This document shows positions 1-8,701 of a DNA stretch of 64,000 bases, one piece after another; position 1 is the stretch's first letter; each line of letters starts with the position of its first letter. The notes under the pieces are model-generated. The model ran no database searches. It worked only from the letters and a program-made list of their open reading frames with translations, and was not told where the DNA came from. The DNA lies in NCBI GenBank assembly GCA_002419585.1, contig DIGJ01000002.1, positions 307,856 to 371,855 of the forward strand, given 5' to 3'. The translations under genes and the position numbers were made by a program. This DNA comes from Lachnoclostridium sp. UBA5725 (GTDB lineage Bacteria; Bacillota; Clostridia; Lachnospirales; Lachnospiraceae).

Positions 1-1
1 C

Positions 2-547
2 TGTCATGCAATGGGAGTTCACGCTGTAGATGAGACAGTACATGCAATTATTGATATTGGCGGACAGGATGTAAAGGGAATTGCGGTGGATGAAGATGGT
101 ACCGTACAAAACTTTGCAATGAATGATAAGTGTTCCGCTGGAACCGGACGATTCTATGAGGCAATGGCAAATGCATTTGAGATGGAATTGCCTGAGTTTT
201 CCAAGCTAAGTCTTCGTGCTAAGAATGTAATTCCAATTACATCCCAGTGTACGGTTTTTGCAGAAAGTGAAGTGGTTTCTTTGGTTGGAGAGGGAAAACC
301 AATGGATGAGATAGCAGCCGGAATTCAATTATCGGTTGCGAAACGTTGTTTTGTTATGGCAAAAAAGGCGGGAGCTACCGATCGCATTACGTTAACCGGT
401 GGATGTGCAAAGAATGATGGTCTCATAAAAGCAATTGAGCAGGTTCTAAAGATTAAAGTTGTGAAGCTGCCAATTGACCCACAAGTGATTGGAGCTTTGG
501 GAGCAGCGGAATTCGCTCGTCAAAAAGGAATGGTTGCAAATGCATAG
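2..547 (+). CDS. Acyl-CoA dehydratase activase, C-terminal part (BadF/HgdC ATPase family), cut by the window edge
   Basis: The reading frame is already open at the left edge, so only the last ~181 residues are seen. They match the C-terminal half of the BadF/BadG/HgdC ATPase family: DIGGQDVK (phosphate loop of the ASKHA fold), then KCSAGTGRF with the cysteine that ligates the [4Fe-4S] cluster shared by the homodimer, CTVFAESEVVSL with a second conserved cysteine, and TGGCAKN near the end. Family members use ATP hydrolysis to drive a low-potential electron into 2-hydroxyacyl-CoA dehydratases, benzoyl-CoA reductases or double-cubane-cluster proteins. The reductase or dehydratase partner would lie upstream, outside the window. 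The genes just downstream on the same strand (small membrane protein, CdhC-like protein, Fe-S flavoprotein) suggest one redox operon. The family is clear; the partner is unknown. Confidence 0.9.
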   Translation, partial: CHAMGVHAVDETVHAIIDIGGQDVKGIAVDEDGTVQNFAMNDKCSAGTGRFYEAMANAFEMELPEFSKLSLRAKNVIPITSQCTVFAESEVVSLVGEGKPMDEIAAGIQLSVAKRCFVMAKKAGATDRITLTGGCAKNDGLIKAIEQVLKIKVVKLPIDPQVIGALGAAEFARQKGMVANA

Positions 548-560
548 AAAGGAAGAGCAA

Positions 561-678
561 GAGTGAACGAATATCTTTTCACTCAGCAAGTTTGTGTCTG
601 CGCTGCGCACACAAACTTGATTATATGCATAGTCCCGCAAGCGAGACTTTTAAAGAGCAGCGCAGAAATGGGGTAAAA
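561..678 (+). repeat. Intercistronic palindromic repeat, copy 1
   Basis: Between the activase and the next gene lie three successive hairpins: GAGTGAA/TTCACTC (561-584), AAGTTTGTGT/ACACAAACTT (588-618) and AGTCCCGC/GCGAGACT (631-648). They are followed by a purine-rich GAAATGGGGTAAAAG just before the next start codon. The central hairpin and its flanks recur at 46339-46380 in another operon, also inside an intercistronic gap. The same arrangement twice suggests a dispersed repeat rather than a terminator: no U-tract follows, and transcription must continue into the downstream genes. Its role could be mRNA processing or stability. Confidence 0.6.
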
Positions 679-679
679 G

Positions 680-835
680 ATGAATGTAATTTTAATCATA
701 GCAATTGTTTTGTTTGCACTATTTCTTTTAAGCTGGATTTTATATTTCTTTAATCTGGACATGAAATTTAGTGCACTAGTAACACCTTGGTTACTGAAAC
801 ATTATGATAGAATGAAACGGGATAAGCGGTTATAA
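680..835 (+). CDS. Small single-pass membrane protein, 51 residues, function unknown
   Basis: An ATG at 680 opens a 51-residue frame. Residues 3-24 are almost entirely hydrophobic (one transmembrane helix), followed by a basic tail ending in KHYDRMKRDKRL, as expected for an N-out/C-in anchor. The purine-rich GGGGTAAAAG just upstream can serve as ribosome binding site, and the stop codon lies 3 bp before the start of the next gene, which lacks a good site of its own, so the two are probably translationally coupled. I recognise no family. The position between an activase and a CdhC-like protein suggests an accessory or membrane-tethering role in the redox operon, but that is inference. Confidence 0.6.
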   Translation: MNVILIIAIVLFALFLLSWILYFFNLDMKFSALVTPWLLKHYDRMKRDKRL

Positions 836-838
836 AAT

Positions 839-1552
839 ATGAAAATCTACGATGATATAATAAGCAGCGAGCTTTCCTTGCTGGAAGGATTACCATTTCA
901 AAACCTTGTCGTACCAAAGACAGTGTGGCCAGATGACGGGAACAATGGGATTGTACTTCGAACCGATATGGCGTATGAATTGGGTGGTGGAACGATGGCA
1001 GCCATCGCGGGTCAGACAATAACGCAGCGATTGGATTTGGTAGAGCAAGATGAAATCTTGTTATATGGTAAAGACCTACCAGAAATTATGAAAGATACGC
1101 CATATGCAAGGATTGCACTGCTTCGAGTGAAGCAAGAAGCTTTTCTGGAGGAGGATAAGCTCTATGCCACAATCCGCCAGATGGAGTACACCAGATATCA
1201 TATTAACCCGCATGGGTTCATGACAAGGATATCGGCATCGAATCAACGAGAGCCAGCAAGGGTAAGTCGGACGGCAATTGAACAAGGACTTGACTTTGCA
1301 AAGGTAGGCGGACTGTATATGGAGCAATATCACCGGCATTCGCTCATTGATGCGGTAAAAGTGATATTTATAACGATACCTGATTTTGATTATGAAGGAT
1401 TGAAACAGCAGATTCAAAAGACAGAAAAAATTACACAAGCACTAGATCATATGCTAAAAGATTTTAAAATGGACTGTGCATCTTGCAATTTGAAAGCAGT
1501 ATGTGATGAAGTAGAGGGTATGAGAGAACTACATTTTGGAAAAATCAATTGA
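839..1552 (+). CDS. CdhC-like (acetyl-CoA synthase beta-subunit family) protein, 237 residues
   Basis: This soluble 237-residue protein resembles the short clostridial proteins annotated as carbon monoxide dehydrogenase beta subunit family, related to part of acetyl-CoA synthase/CdhC. It keeps a hydrophilic N-terminal domain (residues 1-130, including ELGGGTMAA) and ends with a cysteine cluster CASCNLKAVC (about residues 212-221) followed by an EGMRELHFG motif. The A-cluster cysteine pattern of full-length acetyl-CoA synthase is not visible, so it is unlikely to make acetyl-CoA. The CxxC-x5-C tail could hold an Fe-S cluster or a metal. It sits between an activase and an Fe-S flavoprotein, 22 bp before the latter, which suggests an electron-transfer or scaffold role. 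Family assignment rests on memory of similar proteins and is moderate. Confidence 0.55.
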   Translation: MKIYDDIISSELSLLEGLPFQNLVVPKTVWPDDGNNGIVLRTDMAYELGGGTMAAIAGQTITQRLDLVEQDEILLYGKDLPEIMKDTPYARIALLRVKQEAFLEEDKLYATIRQMEYTRYHINPHGFMTRISASNQREPARVSRTAIEQGLDFAKVGGLYMEQYHRHSLIDAVKVIFITIPDFDYEGLKQQIQKTEKITQALDHMLKDFKMDCASCNLKAVCDEVEGMRELHFGKIN

Positions 1553-1574
1553 TTGAGAGGAAGAGGAGTGTAAA

Positions 1575-4250
1575 ATGGATTTAAGACCAAAAATTGTGAA
1601 GTTATGTAAAATAGTTGGTGGAATCAGTGGTGTTATCAATAAAATTGATGAAAATGCACCCGAGTATTATTCGTTAGCAGCAATTCTATCAGATGATATG
1701 GCAGATGTCGCGGCAGCAGCAGGTCTTCGACATGAGCGAACTGCCGAGTATCTGGCAAAGAAAGTGGGAAGGCCTGTAGAGCAAGTACATAAAATGGCGC
1801 TTGAACTTGCTGATATGGGAGTATTTCGTGTTACAACAGACCCAGAGGATGGACAGGATCGTTTCTTTATGCAGATTTTTGCGCCAGGAATTATGGAGAT
1901 GTTGGTAAATAATAAAGCGCAACTGGCAGCGCATCCAGAGGTTGGTAAAGCCTTTGAAGAGTATACCAGAATCCGTATGGCTACGATGGCCCCTATGTTG
2001 CCAAATGGATATGGCTTGATGCGAGTTGTTCCAATCGAAAGCGCCATTAAAGATGACCCAAAGGCCAATCCCTTCGAGAAAATTTCCTACTATCTAGATA
2101 AGTATGATACCTATTCGGTATCACCGTGTTCTTGCAGGGCTTCCCGCCGTACCATAGGGGAAGGATGCGGACATCTAGAAGAGGATATGTGTATTCAAAT
2201 TGGAAAAGGTGCGGAATACTACATTCGTACTGGAAGAGCACGCGAGGTTTCTCGTGAAGAAGTAGAAGCAATTTTACGTAAGGCAGAGGAAAATGGATTG
2301 ATGCATAATATGCCGAATATCGAAGAGGCGGGTGATAGCGCAGCTATTTGCAATTGCTGTGTTTGTTCTTGTTTTGGACTTCGTGTTGGTATGATGTTTG
2401 GTGCAAAAGATGCAATCCGTTCGAACTATGTAGCGAAAATAGAAGAAGATAAATGTGTTGCATGTGGACAGTGTGTAGAAAACTGTCCTGCAAATGCTTT
2501 AAAAATGGGACAAAAGTTATGTACTACGACACCGCTTCCAAAAGATGCGGAGTATAAGAAAATGAGTGACAGTCACTGGTCTAGGAATGATTGGAATGTA
2601 GATTACCGTGTGAATCGTGAAGACGTAGTAAGCACAGGTACTGCACCTTGTAAAACAGCCTGTCCAGCCCATATTGCAGTGCAAGGTTACATAAAACTGG
2701 CAGCACAGGGTAACTATATGGATGCTTTGGAGCTCATCAAAAAAGAGAATCCATTCCCGGCCGTTTGTGGACGAATCTGTAATCATCGATGTGAGACCGA
2801 GTGTACCAGAGGAGAGATTGATCAGCCGATTGCAATTGATGAAATCAAGAAATTCATTGCAGATCAAGAACTTAATAAAGAAGGTCGTTTTATTCCGGCA
2901 AAACGTTATGATTGTCATGACAAAAAGATTGCAATTATTGGTTCCGGTCCGGCAGGATTAAGTTGTGCATATTTTCTTGCACAGGATAATTATGATATCA
3001 CGGTATTTGAAAAAGAGAATAAAATAGGTGGAATGCTTCAACTTGGAATTCCAGCTTTTCGTTTGGAAAAAGAAGTGCTAGAAGCTGAAATTGAAGTATT
3101 AAAGGAATTAGGTGTTAAGTTTAAGACGGGTGTTGAAGTAGGAAAAGACATCACAATAGATGAGCTTCGTGCACAAGGATATCTTGGTTTTTATCTTGCG
3201 ATTGGTGCACAAGGTGGACGTAAAATCAATATTCCTGGGGAAGAAGCTAAAGGAGTTGTAGCAGGGGTTGATTTCCTTAGAAATATTAATCTTGGAAATG
3301 ATATAAAACTAGACGGTAAAACGGTAGTTATTGGAGGTGGAAATGTAGCGGTTGATGTTGCAAGAGCAGCAGTACGTGTTGGCAGTGAATCCGTTTCTAT
3401 GTTCTGCCTAGAGTCAAGAGATATCATGCCTGCATCGATTGATGAGGTGGAAGAAGCCGAGGAAGAAGGAATTACGATTCATAATAGCTGGGGACCAAAA
3501 GAGGTTGTTACAGAAAATGGAAAAGTAAAAGCCGTTATATTTAAAAAGTGTACTTCAGTAAAAGATCCAGACGGTAGATTCAATCCGAAATATGATGAGA
3601 CCGAAACAATTACAGTAGAATGTGAAAATGTACTTCTTTCCGCTGGTCAGTCGATTGTATGGGGTGATCTGTTAAAAGGAACTAAGGTAGTGTTAAACCC
3701 GAATAATACCGTTCAAGCGGACGCTTTTACCTATCAGAGTGCGCAGCCGGATATTTTTGTAGGTGGAGATGCGTATACCGGACCTGCATTTGCAATCGAT
3801 GCAATTACAGCTGGTAAAGAAGCAGCAATTTCCCTGCACCGTTTTGTGCAGCCTGGACAGACGCTTACATTAGGACGTGATCGCAGACATTACGAAGCAC
3901 TGGATAAGAGTAATCTTGATCTTCAACCAGAAAGCTATGATAATACGCCTCGTCAGGTACCTTTGCATAAGGTGGAAAATGAAAAGACATTTAAGGATAC
4001 CAGAGTGACGTTTACGGAAGAACAGCTTAAGAAAGAGACGGCGCGTTGTCTGGGTTGCGGTGCAACCAAAGTCGATGAATATCTTTGCGTTGGATGTGGA
4101 CAGTGTACCGTACAATGCAAATTTAATGCAATACATCTTGAGAAAGTACGTGATCTTCATGCGGGTACATTTGAGACGATGCCAATCAAAGTTGCAGAGC
4201 ATGCAATAAAGCGTTCGAGTGCTATTATTGCAAAGAAGGTGAAAGGCTAG
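1575..4250 (+). CDS. Multidomain Fe-S/FAD NAD(P)H oxidoreductase (GltD/NfnB-like), 891 residues, paralogue 1
   Basis: Domains in order: a winged-helix-like N-terminal segment (about residues 25-90); a cysteine-rich domain (about 183-270: CSCRAS, CGHLEEDMC, CNCCVCSC); a ferredoxin motif CVACGQCVENCP (about 292-303); the GltD-type Fe-S domain (CKTACPAHI, CGRICNHRCETEC); an FAD-binding Rossmann domain with GSGPAGLSC (about 455); an NAD(P)H-binding domain with GGGNVAVDVA (about 585); and a C-terminal CLGCGA...CVGCGQCTVQCK pair (about 827-850). It should move electrons between NAD(P)H, flavin and ferredoxin-type clusters in the cytoplasm. The start at 1575 follows AGAGGAAGAGGAG. A paralogue of exactly equal length lies at 52114-54789. 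Its position behind an activase suggests it supplies reducing power to that system. Physiological partners are not determined. Confidence 0.85.
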   Translation: MDLRPKIVKLCKIVGGISGVINKIDENAPEYYSLAAILSDDMADVAAAAGLRHERTAEYLAKKVGRPVEQVHKMALELADMGVFRVTTDPEDGQDRFFMQIFAPGIMEMLVNNKAQLAAHPEVGKAFEEYTRIRMATMAPMLPNGYGLMRVVPIESAIKDDPKANPFEKISYYLDKYDTYSVSPCSCRASRRTIGEGCGHLEEDMCIQIGKGAEYYIRTGRAREVSREEVEAILRKAEENGLMHNMPNIEEAGDSAAICNCCVCSCFGLRVGMMFGAKDAIRSNYVAKIEEDKCVACGQCVENCPANALKMGQKLCTTTPLPKDAEYKKMSDSHWSRNDWNVDYRVNREDVVSTGTAPCKTACPAHIAVQGYIKLAAQGNYMDALELIKKENPFPAVCGRICNHRCETECTRGEIDQPIAIDEIKKFIADQELNKEGRFIPAKRYDCHDKKIAIIGSGPAGLSCAYFLAQDNYDITVFEKENKIGGMLQLGIPAFRLEKEVLEAEIEVLKELGVKFKTGVEVGKDITIDELRAQGYLGFYLAIGAQGGRKINIPGEEAKGVVAGVDFLRNINLGNDIKLDGKTVVIGGGNVAVDVARAAVRVGSESVSMFCLESRDIMPASIDEVEEAEEEGITIHNSWGPKEVVTENGKVKAVIFKKCTSVKDPDGRFNPKYDETETITVECENVLLSAGQSIVWGDLLKGTKVVLNPNNTVQADAFTYQSAQPDIFVGGDAYTGPAFAIDAITAGKEAAISLHRFVQPGQTLTLGRDRRHYEALDKSNLDLQPESYDNTPRQVPLHKVENEKTFKDTRVTFTEEQLKKETARCLGCGATKVDEYLCVGCGQCTVQCKFNAIHLEKVRDLHAGTFETMPIKVAEHAIKRSSAIIAKKVKG

Positions 4251-4322
4251 CAAGAAGAAAATTTATGTGGTGGAGGAATTTGAATTTAGCTACTTAATAA
4301 GAATATCGCTCATTTCATATAA

Positions 4323-4402
4323 AACGAACCCTATAGATAGAAAGTTAAAAAACGAAGTTTACTACGATTTTAACTGATCCTATTTAATAGGGTTCTTTTA
4401 TT
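4323..4402. terminator. Bidirectional terminator between convergent genes
   Basis: GAACCCTAT (4326-4334) pairs with ATAGGGTTC (4387-4395). An inner GTTAAAA/TTTTAAC helix makes a compound hairpin, with a T-run on the right side (CTTTTATT). It separates the oxidoreductase from the oppositely oriented sugar-dehydrogenase-like gene. Confidence 0.65.
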
Positions 4403-5450
4403 ATAGATTTTGCTTAGGAATAAGGCGGATAATCCTGTCGTCACTAATTTCTGGAACACCTCTGCCATCACGGTTGCTAGTTGTCAGATAAATAGATCCA
4501 TCTGGGGCATGAATCACTTCACGTAAGCGCCCGTATGTATCAACTAGCCAGGATTCATATGTTTCTACTTTGGTGCCTTGGTTATTTAGTGAAACTGATA
4601 TCAGTTGCTCCCCGCGTAAAGCAGCAACTAGTAACTTTCCGTTCCATGTACCTTGGTTTACAAAGGTAATTCCAGAAGGTGCCCATGTTATTTCATTACT
4701 ATGCAATAAAGGCTTTCTCATAATCACATTCGTTGTATCTTCATCTCCTTGAACAATAGGCCATCCATAATTTGCACCCGGAATGATTATATTAATTTCA
4801 TCCTGTGCATTCTGTCCATGTTCTGATGCATATAACATATTATTTGAATTCCAGGCTAATCCTTGCGGGTTTCTATGACCAAGGCTAAAAATTAGTGAAT
4901 TTTTGAAAGGATTATCCATCGGAATGCTTCCATCTAGATTTATTCGTAATATTTTCCCAGCCAAACTGTTGATATCTTGTGAAAGATTCGGATTACCAGC
5001 ATCTCCTGTAGTGATATATAATTTTTGATCCGGACCGATTTTTATTCTACCACCATTATGAACACTGCCTCCTGGAATTCGATCAAGAATCACACGATCA
5101 ATCGTTGCTTTATGATTCTCTTCCAGTAGTCTTACAACGCGATTGTAAATTGTTCCATTATCTATATAAGAATGCATGACATATATATAATGGTTTGATA
5201 TAAAATCGGGATCAAGGGCAATACCCAGCAATCCACCTTCACCACGGCTTATAAATGGGGTTTCCAAGGTAATAAGTGGTTCTGGTAAGAAAAGGCCATC
5301 TTTCATAATCCAAATGCTTCCGGAACGCTCTGTTACATACAATTTGCCTTCCTGATCGATATCTAAAGCCCACGGTATGAATAAATTAGTTGCTATTATC
5401 TCGATATCGTAGGGCAATTCATTTGAAGTAATTGCATGAATGCTTAACAT
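4401..5450 (-). CDS. PQQ-dependent aldose (soluble glucose/sorbosone) dehydrogenase-like beta-propeller protein
   Basis: The 349-residue protein has the GSDH/YliI beta-propeller motifs: PWALDID and YVTERSGSIW near the N-terminus, GEGGLLGIALDPDF, the catalytic-His region VHNGGRIKIGPD, TTGDAGN, GHRNPQGLAW, SEHGQ..DEIN and GANYGWP. Family members oxidise aldoses with PQQ and calcium outside the membrane. Here no signal peptide is seen; the start at 5450 is fixed by an in-frame stop immediately upstream. An export signal is therefore missing, or the protein is cytoplasmic. Anaerobic Clostridia generally do not make PQQ, so function as a PQQ enzyme is doubtful. It is a single gene transcribed towards the oxidoreductase operon, with its own terminator. 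Confidence 0.8.
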   Translation of the reverse strand: MLSIHAITSNELPYDIEIIATNLFIPWALDIDQEGKLYVTERSGSIWIMKDGLFLPEPLITLETPFISRGEGGLLGIALDPDFISNHYIYVMHSYIDNGTIYNRVVRLLEENHKATIDRVILDRIPGGSVHNGGRIKIGPDQKLYITTGDAGNPNLSQDINSLAGKILRINLDGSIPMDNPFKNSLIFSLGHRNPQGLAWNSNNMLYASEHGQNAQDEINIIIPGANYGWPIVQGDEDTTNVIMRKPLLHSNEITWAPSGITFVNQGTWNGKLLVAALRGEQLISVSLNNQGTKVETYESWLVDTYGRLREVIHAPDGSIYLTTSNRDGRGVPEISDDRIIRLIPKQNL

Positions 5451-5539
5451 TTAAAACACCATCCTCAAATCATTTTGTTTTACTATTTTATTCATGTTAA
5501 AAGAGGTTTGTTAATCTTTTGTTGCGCGGGAGTTTTTGA

Positions 5540-5591
5540 TTGACAAAACCGTCTACAAGGTGTAGACTTCAATTGTCTACATGTTATAGAC
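5540..5591 (+). promoter_or_regulatory. Promoter with two BlaI/MecI-type operators
   Basis: TTGACA (5540-5545), a 17-bp spacer and TAGACT (5563-5568) form a promoter for the regulator pair. Two dyads, GTCTACAAGGTGTAGAC (5551-5567) and GTCTACATGTTATAGAC (5575-5591), carry the TACA/TGTA arms typical of BlaI/MecI/CopY operators. The first covers the -10 region, which is consistent with autorepression. Confidence 0.8.
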
Positions 5592-5606
5592 AAAGGAGGC
5601 TTTATA

Positions 5607-5960
5607 ATGGAAGAATATACATTAGGAACGATAGAAGCAAAATTTGCTGATATTATATGGAAGAGAGAACCGATTGCTACCAATGAATTGATTTTGATTT
5701 GTGAAGAAGAGTTTAATTGGAAAAGAACGACCACATATACCGTTTTAAAGCGGTTGATGCAAAAAGGGATTTTTCAAAATCAGAATGGAATTGTTACCTC
5801 AAGGATTAAAAAAGAGGACTTTTATGCCCATCAAAGTGAACGATACGTAGAAAACTCTTTTGGTGGATCGCTTCCTCAGTTTTTGACAGCTTTTACTACA
5901 CGAAAAAAATTAAGTCAAAAAGAAATAGAAGAATTAAAAAAAATTATTGAAAAATTGTAA
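5607..5960 (+). CDS. BlaI/MecI/CopY-family winged-helix repressor
   Basis: At 117 residues this has the length and layout of BlaI/MecI repressors: winged-helix domain (residues 1-75, with the recognition helix around WKRTTTYTVLKRLMQKGI) and a C-terminal helical dimerisation tail. It should bind the two dyads just upstream as a dimer and repress itself and the following M56 peptidase gene. In characterised systems the repressor is inactivated by cleavage triggered by the BlaR1/MecR1 sensor. The ribosome binding site AAAGGAGG lies ahead of the ATG at 5607. The gap to blaR1-like is ~31 bp, so the pair is an operon. No beta-lactamase or PBP2a gene is next to it, so the inducing signal may not be a beta-lactam. 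Confidence 0.9.
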   Translation: MEEYTLGTIEAKFADIIWKREPIATNELILICEEEFNWKRTTTYTVLKRLMQKGIFQNQNGIVTSRIKKEDFYAHQSERYVENSFGGSLPQFLTAFTTRKKLSQKEIEELKKIIEKL

Positions 5961-5991
5961 GACGTAGATATGGTTGGGAGGCATGAATCGA

Positions 5992-8088
5992 ATGTATGAT
6001 ATTTTTATTCCGTTACTAAATATGAGTTATCAGGCAGGTATTGTCATCTGTTTTATTATCCTTGCTCGATTTTTACTAAAGATGATAGGGGCACCTAAGA
6101 AATATGCGTATTATCTTTGGGGCGTTGCTTTTATTCGTATGATTTGTCCGGTACCATTTGAAATGGTACTAAGCTTACTTCCAAAGAAAACGAAACCAAT
6201 ATCTGAAACAATCCTTTATGAACAAATACCACAGATTCATACCGGTAGTTCCGTAATAGACAATACTGTCAATCATGTACTTCCAGCGGCACAGCCAATG
6301 GCGAGTGTTAATCCGATGCAAAATTTGATTTTCATTGCACAAAGCATATGGTTGGTAGGTCTTATACTGCTACTGATTTATAGTGCGGTATCTTATATTA
6401 GATTAAAGTATCGCTTAGTTGGTTCTGTAAAGTTTAAGGACAATATCTATTTGGTAGATCATTTGGAAACGCCTTTTATACTTGGCATTGTGAAACCACG
6501 TATCTATATTCCATCCAATCTAAAACAAATAGAAATGGAATATATTCTACAACATGAACGTACGCACTTGAAAAGACATGATTACATCATAAAACTAATT
6601 TCTTTCTTAACCGTATCGGTTCACTGGTTCAATCCACTGGCATGGGTCGCTTTTGTACTTTGTTGCAAAGATATGGAAATGTCTTGCGACGAACACGTAA
6701 TGAAAACAACGAAAGAGGATATTAGAAAAGAATATTCCACTTCTCTATTAAGTCTTTCTGTCAGAGGTAGAACGTTGTCTGGTACCCCATTGGCTTTTGG
6801 CGAAGGGAATACAAAAGGAAGGATTAAGAATGTCTTACAGTATAAAAAACCAGCCAAAGTAACAGTGATTGTCTCCTTAATTTTAGTAGTAATAATGGTA
6901 ATATGCTTACTTTCCAATCCGCAAAGTAATGTGAAACGCAATAATCGAAACTTAAAAGAAGCAATATTAAATATTACGCAAGATCAGATCGACTTCAATG
7001 CGGTAGTTCCTTTTGAATGGACCGCTGTCTATACATTTGATCCATATCTTCCAAGCGAAATGCAGGAAGAAATAATGGGGATTCGAAGCGATGATTTAGT
7101 GGAAAGTGTAAGTGAGGGCATGGTACATCTGGTATTTGTAAACAAGGACGAGGTTGTTAGCTGTATATGTGCTTATCCAGATGCATTGGGATATTCAGTT
7201 AATCTTAGAGGGGAAGGCATTGACTACAAGATGTTGAATATCAATTACAAAAAGCTTACCTATAGCGAAGATGCTATATTTACGGTGAAAAATTTGTCGG
7301 ATATGGTATCTCTCGATTATAAAGAAAGTCGCAATCAGACACAAAGTAGTGAATCAGAAAATGGTAAAGAGTTTGAAAATGATAAGGACAGCGGAGCAAC
7401 CGATTTAGAGGAAGTGGTTTCACAGACAATTCTGACAGAAAATCAAGATGTATTCCCTAGATATGATATAGAAGTGGAGTCGCATACGACTTTAAAGACA
7501 GAAACTAAGGATAATCTTTTAACTGTATATGCAATGGTATTAGTGCAGGCATTTAACTATACAAAGACCAGTATCAGCGAAGAAGGTGGCAGTCATATGC
7601 CAGTTGCATTGACCTTTGTAGTAAAGGATGATGGCACTTATACATTACAGGAATATTGGCGTCCAATGGATGGTAGTTACTTTGCATCTTCGATAAAAGA
7701 TAAGTTTCCGGCGGATATATATGAAGATGCGATTGATACCCAAAAGTATATTTATGAACATATTAAGGCTTGTTATAAACAAGTAATAGAACATGGAACG
7801 ATAAATACAGACGTAATCATTGAGAATCTAATCAGCAAAATATGCTCGTCTCCTGCAGCAGCTTCTTCTCCACAAGACTATATTAAGGAACATGAGATAG
7901 AGTATCGGGAACTCCTCTATTATGGAGAATATACACTGGATTATTGCTTTGCACTTTTTAAAGAAGGCGGACAGGACGGCTTGGAAGGGCAGGTTATGGC
8001 AATTGTGTGTGGAGCCATTATGGGGAATCATAGCGCCATCAATTTCAAAAACGGGCAAGAATGGTATGATAGCTTCATTCAGGATTAA
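5992..8088 (+). CDS. BlaR1/MecR1-like M56-family membrane metallopeptidase sensor with a non-PBP extracellular domain
   Basis: Four membrane helices (N-terminal two at residues 12-50, others near 110 and 290) surround the gluzincin motif HERTH (around residue 184) and downstream ligand motif EMSCDE, which define the M56 peptidase. I chose the ATG at 5992 because GGGAGG lies 10 bp upstream; earlier TTG/ATG codons are too close to it. The protein is 698 residues. Instead of the class D beta-lactamase-like sensor of BlaR1, the last ~390 residues form a hydrophilic, acidic domain with no SxxK-type penicillin-binding motif seen. On sensing a ligand it should cleave, or trigger cleavage of, the BlaI-like repressor encoded upstream. 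The ligand is unknown. Confidence 0.85.
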   Translation: MYDIFIPLLNMSYQAGIVICFIILARFLLKMIGAPKKYAYYLWGVAFIRMICPVPFEMVLSLLPKKTKPISETILYEQIPQIHTGSSVIDNTVNHVLPAAQPMASVNPMQNLIFIAQSIWLVGLILLLIYSAVSYIRLKYRLVGSVKFKDNIYLVDHLETPFILGIVKPRIYIPSNLKQIEMEYILQHERTHLKRHDYIIKLISFLTVSVHWFNPLAWVAFVLCCKDMEMSCDEHVMKTTKEDIRKEYSTSLLSLSVRGRTLSGTPLAFGEGNTKGRIKNVLQYKKPAKVTVIVSLILVVIMVICLLSNPQSNVKRNNRNLKEAILNITQDQIDFNAVVPFEWTAVYTFDPYLPSEMQEEIMGIRSDDLVESVSEGMVHLVFVNKDEVVSCICAYPDALGYSVNLRGEGIDYKMLNINYKKLTYSEDAIFTVKNLSDMVSLDYKESRNQTQSSESENGKEFENDKDSGATDLEEVVSQTILTENQDVFPRYDIEVESHTTLKTETKDNLLTVYAMVLVQAFNYTKTSISEEGGSHMPVALTFVVKDDGTYTLQEYWRPMDGSYFASSIKDKFPADIYEDAIDTQKYIYEHIKACYKQVIEHGTINTDVIIENLISKICSSPAAASSPQDYIKEHEIEYRELLYYGEYTLDYCFALFKEGGQDGLEGQVMAIVCGAIMGNHSAINFKNGQEWYDSFIQD

Positions 8089-8244
8089 TGCAAGTCATAC
8101 TACAGGCTATATTTATTGGAGATGTATTTCAAAAGTACTGGTAAATCGAACCAAATTACTTGACGGATGGTAAAAGATGGAGTAAAATGAAAAACGTTTT
8201 CAATTTGTAACAATAAATACAAGTATATTTTGGCAGGAGATAAT

Positions 8245-8655
8245 ATGAATACTGGTAAAAAGTACAAAACCAAGCAAAAAGAAAGTATTTTGCAGTGTAT
8301 TCAGGACAATGCAGATACATACATTACCATCCATCAGATTGCAGATTCATTAAATAAAAAAGGAGATATGGTTGGTTTAACGACAATCTATCGGAACCTG
8401 GATAAGTTGGTAGGAGAAAAAGAAATTGCAAAAGTAACGATTGATGGAATCAGTGGAACGTGCTATCGATACTTACCAAAAAAGCAGGATAGTGTGCTTT
8501 TCTACTTAAAATGTGAACAATGTGGTAATCTGGTAAATATACAATGTCCGGAATTAAAACATTTATATGAGCATATTTCAAATGATCATAATATATTCAT
8601 TAATCCGGGAAAGACAATGTTTTATGGCAGATGCGATAATTGTATGAAGAAATAA
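8245..8655 (+). CDS. Fur-family metal-responsive repressor (probably Zur-type)
   Basis: The 136-residue protein has a winged helix (GLTTIYRNLDKLV is the typical Fur-family recognition region) and a C-terminal dimerisation/metal domain with two CxxC pairs, CEQCG and CDNCM, that bind structural zinc. The ATG at 8245 follows CAGGAGA; an upstream TTG is less likely. The gene is followed on the same strand by a small membrane protein and a complete ZnuABC-type importer, so a zinc-sensing role is the simplest reading. Fur, PerR and Zur cannot be separated with certainty from sequence alone. The near-palindrome TGAAAAACGTTTTCA (8187-8201) upstream is a candidate control site of unknown specificity. 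Confidence 0.85.
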   Translation: MNTGKKYKTKQKESILQCIQDNADTYITIHQIADSLNKKGDMVGLTTIYRNLDKLVGEKEIAKVTIDGISGTCYRYLPKKQDSVLFYLKCEQCGNLVNIQCPELKHLYEHISNDHNIFINPGKTMFYGRCDNCMKK

Positions 8656-8701
8656 AAAAGGAAATAGATAAGGAAATAAAAAGTAAGGGAGGAATTGCAA
8701 T

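Noticed and set aside
446..640. A minus-strand ORF over the end of the activase and repeat copy 1
   Set aside because: It exists because of the hairpin repeat; a similar peptide appears opposite copy 2 at 46.3 kb. It overlaps a real gene.
8187..8201. CRE (CcpA) site TGAAAAACGTTTTCA before the Fur-family gene
   Set aside because: The dyad is one base too long and off-centre for the cre consensus; kept only as a candidate dyad of unknown specificity.
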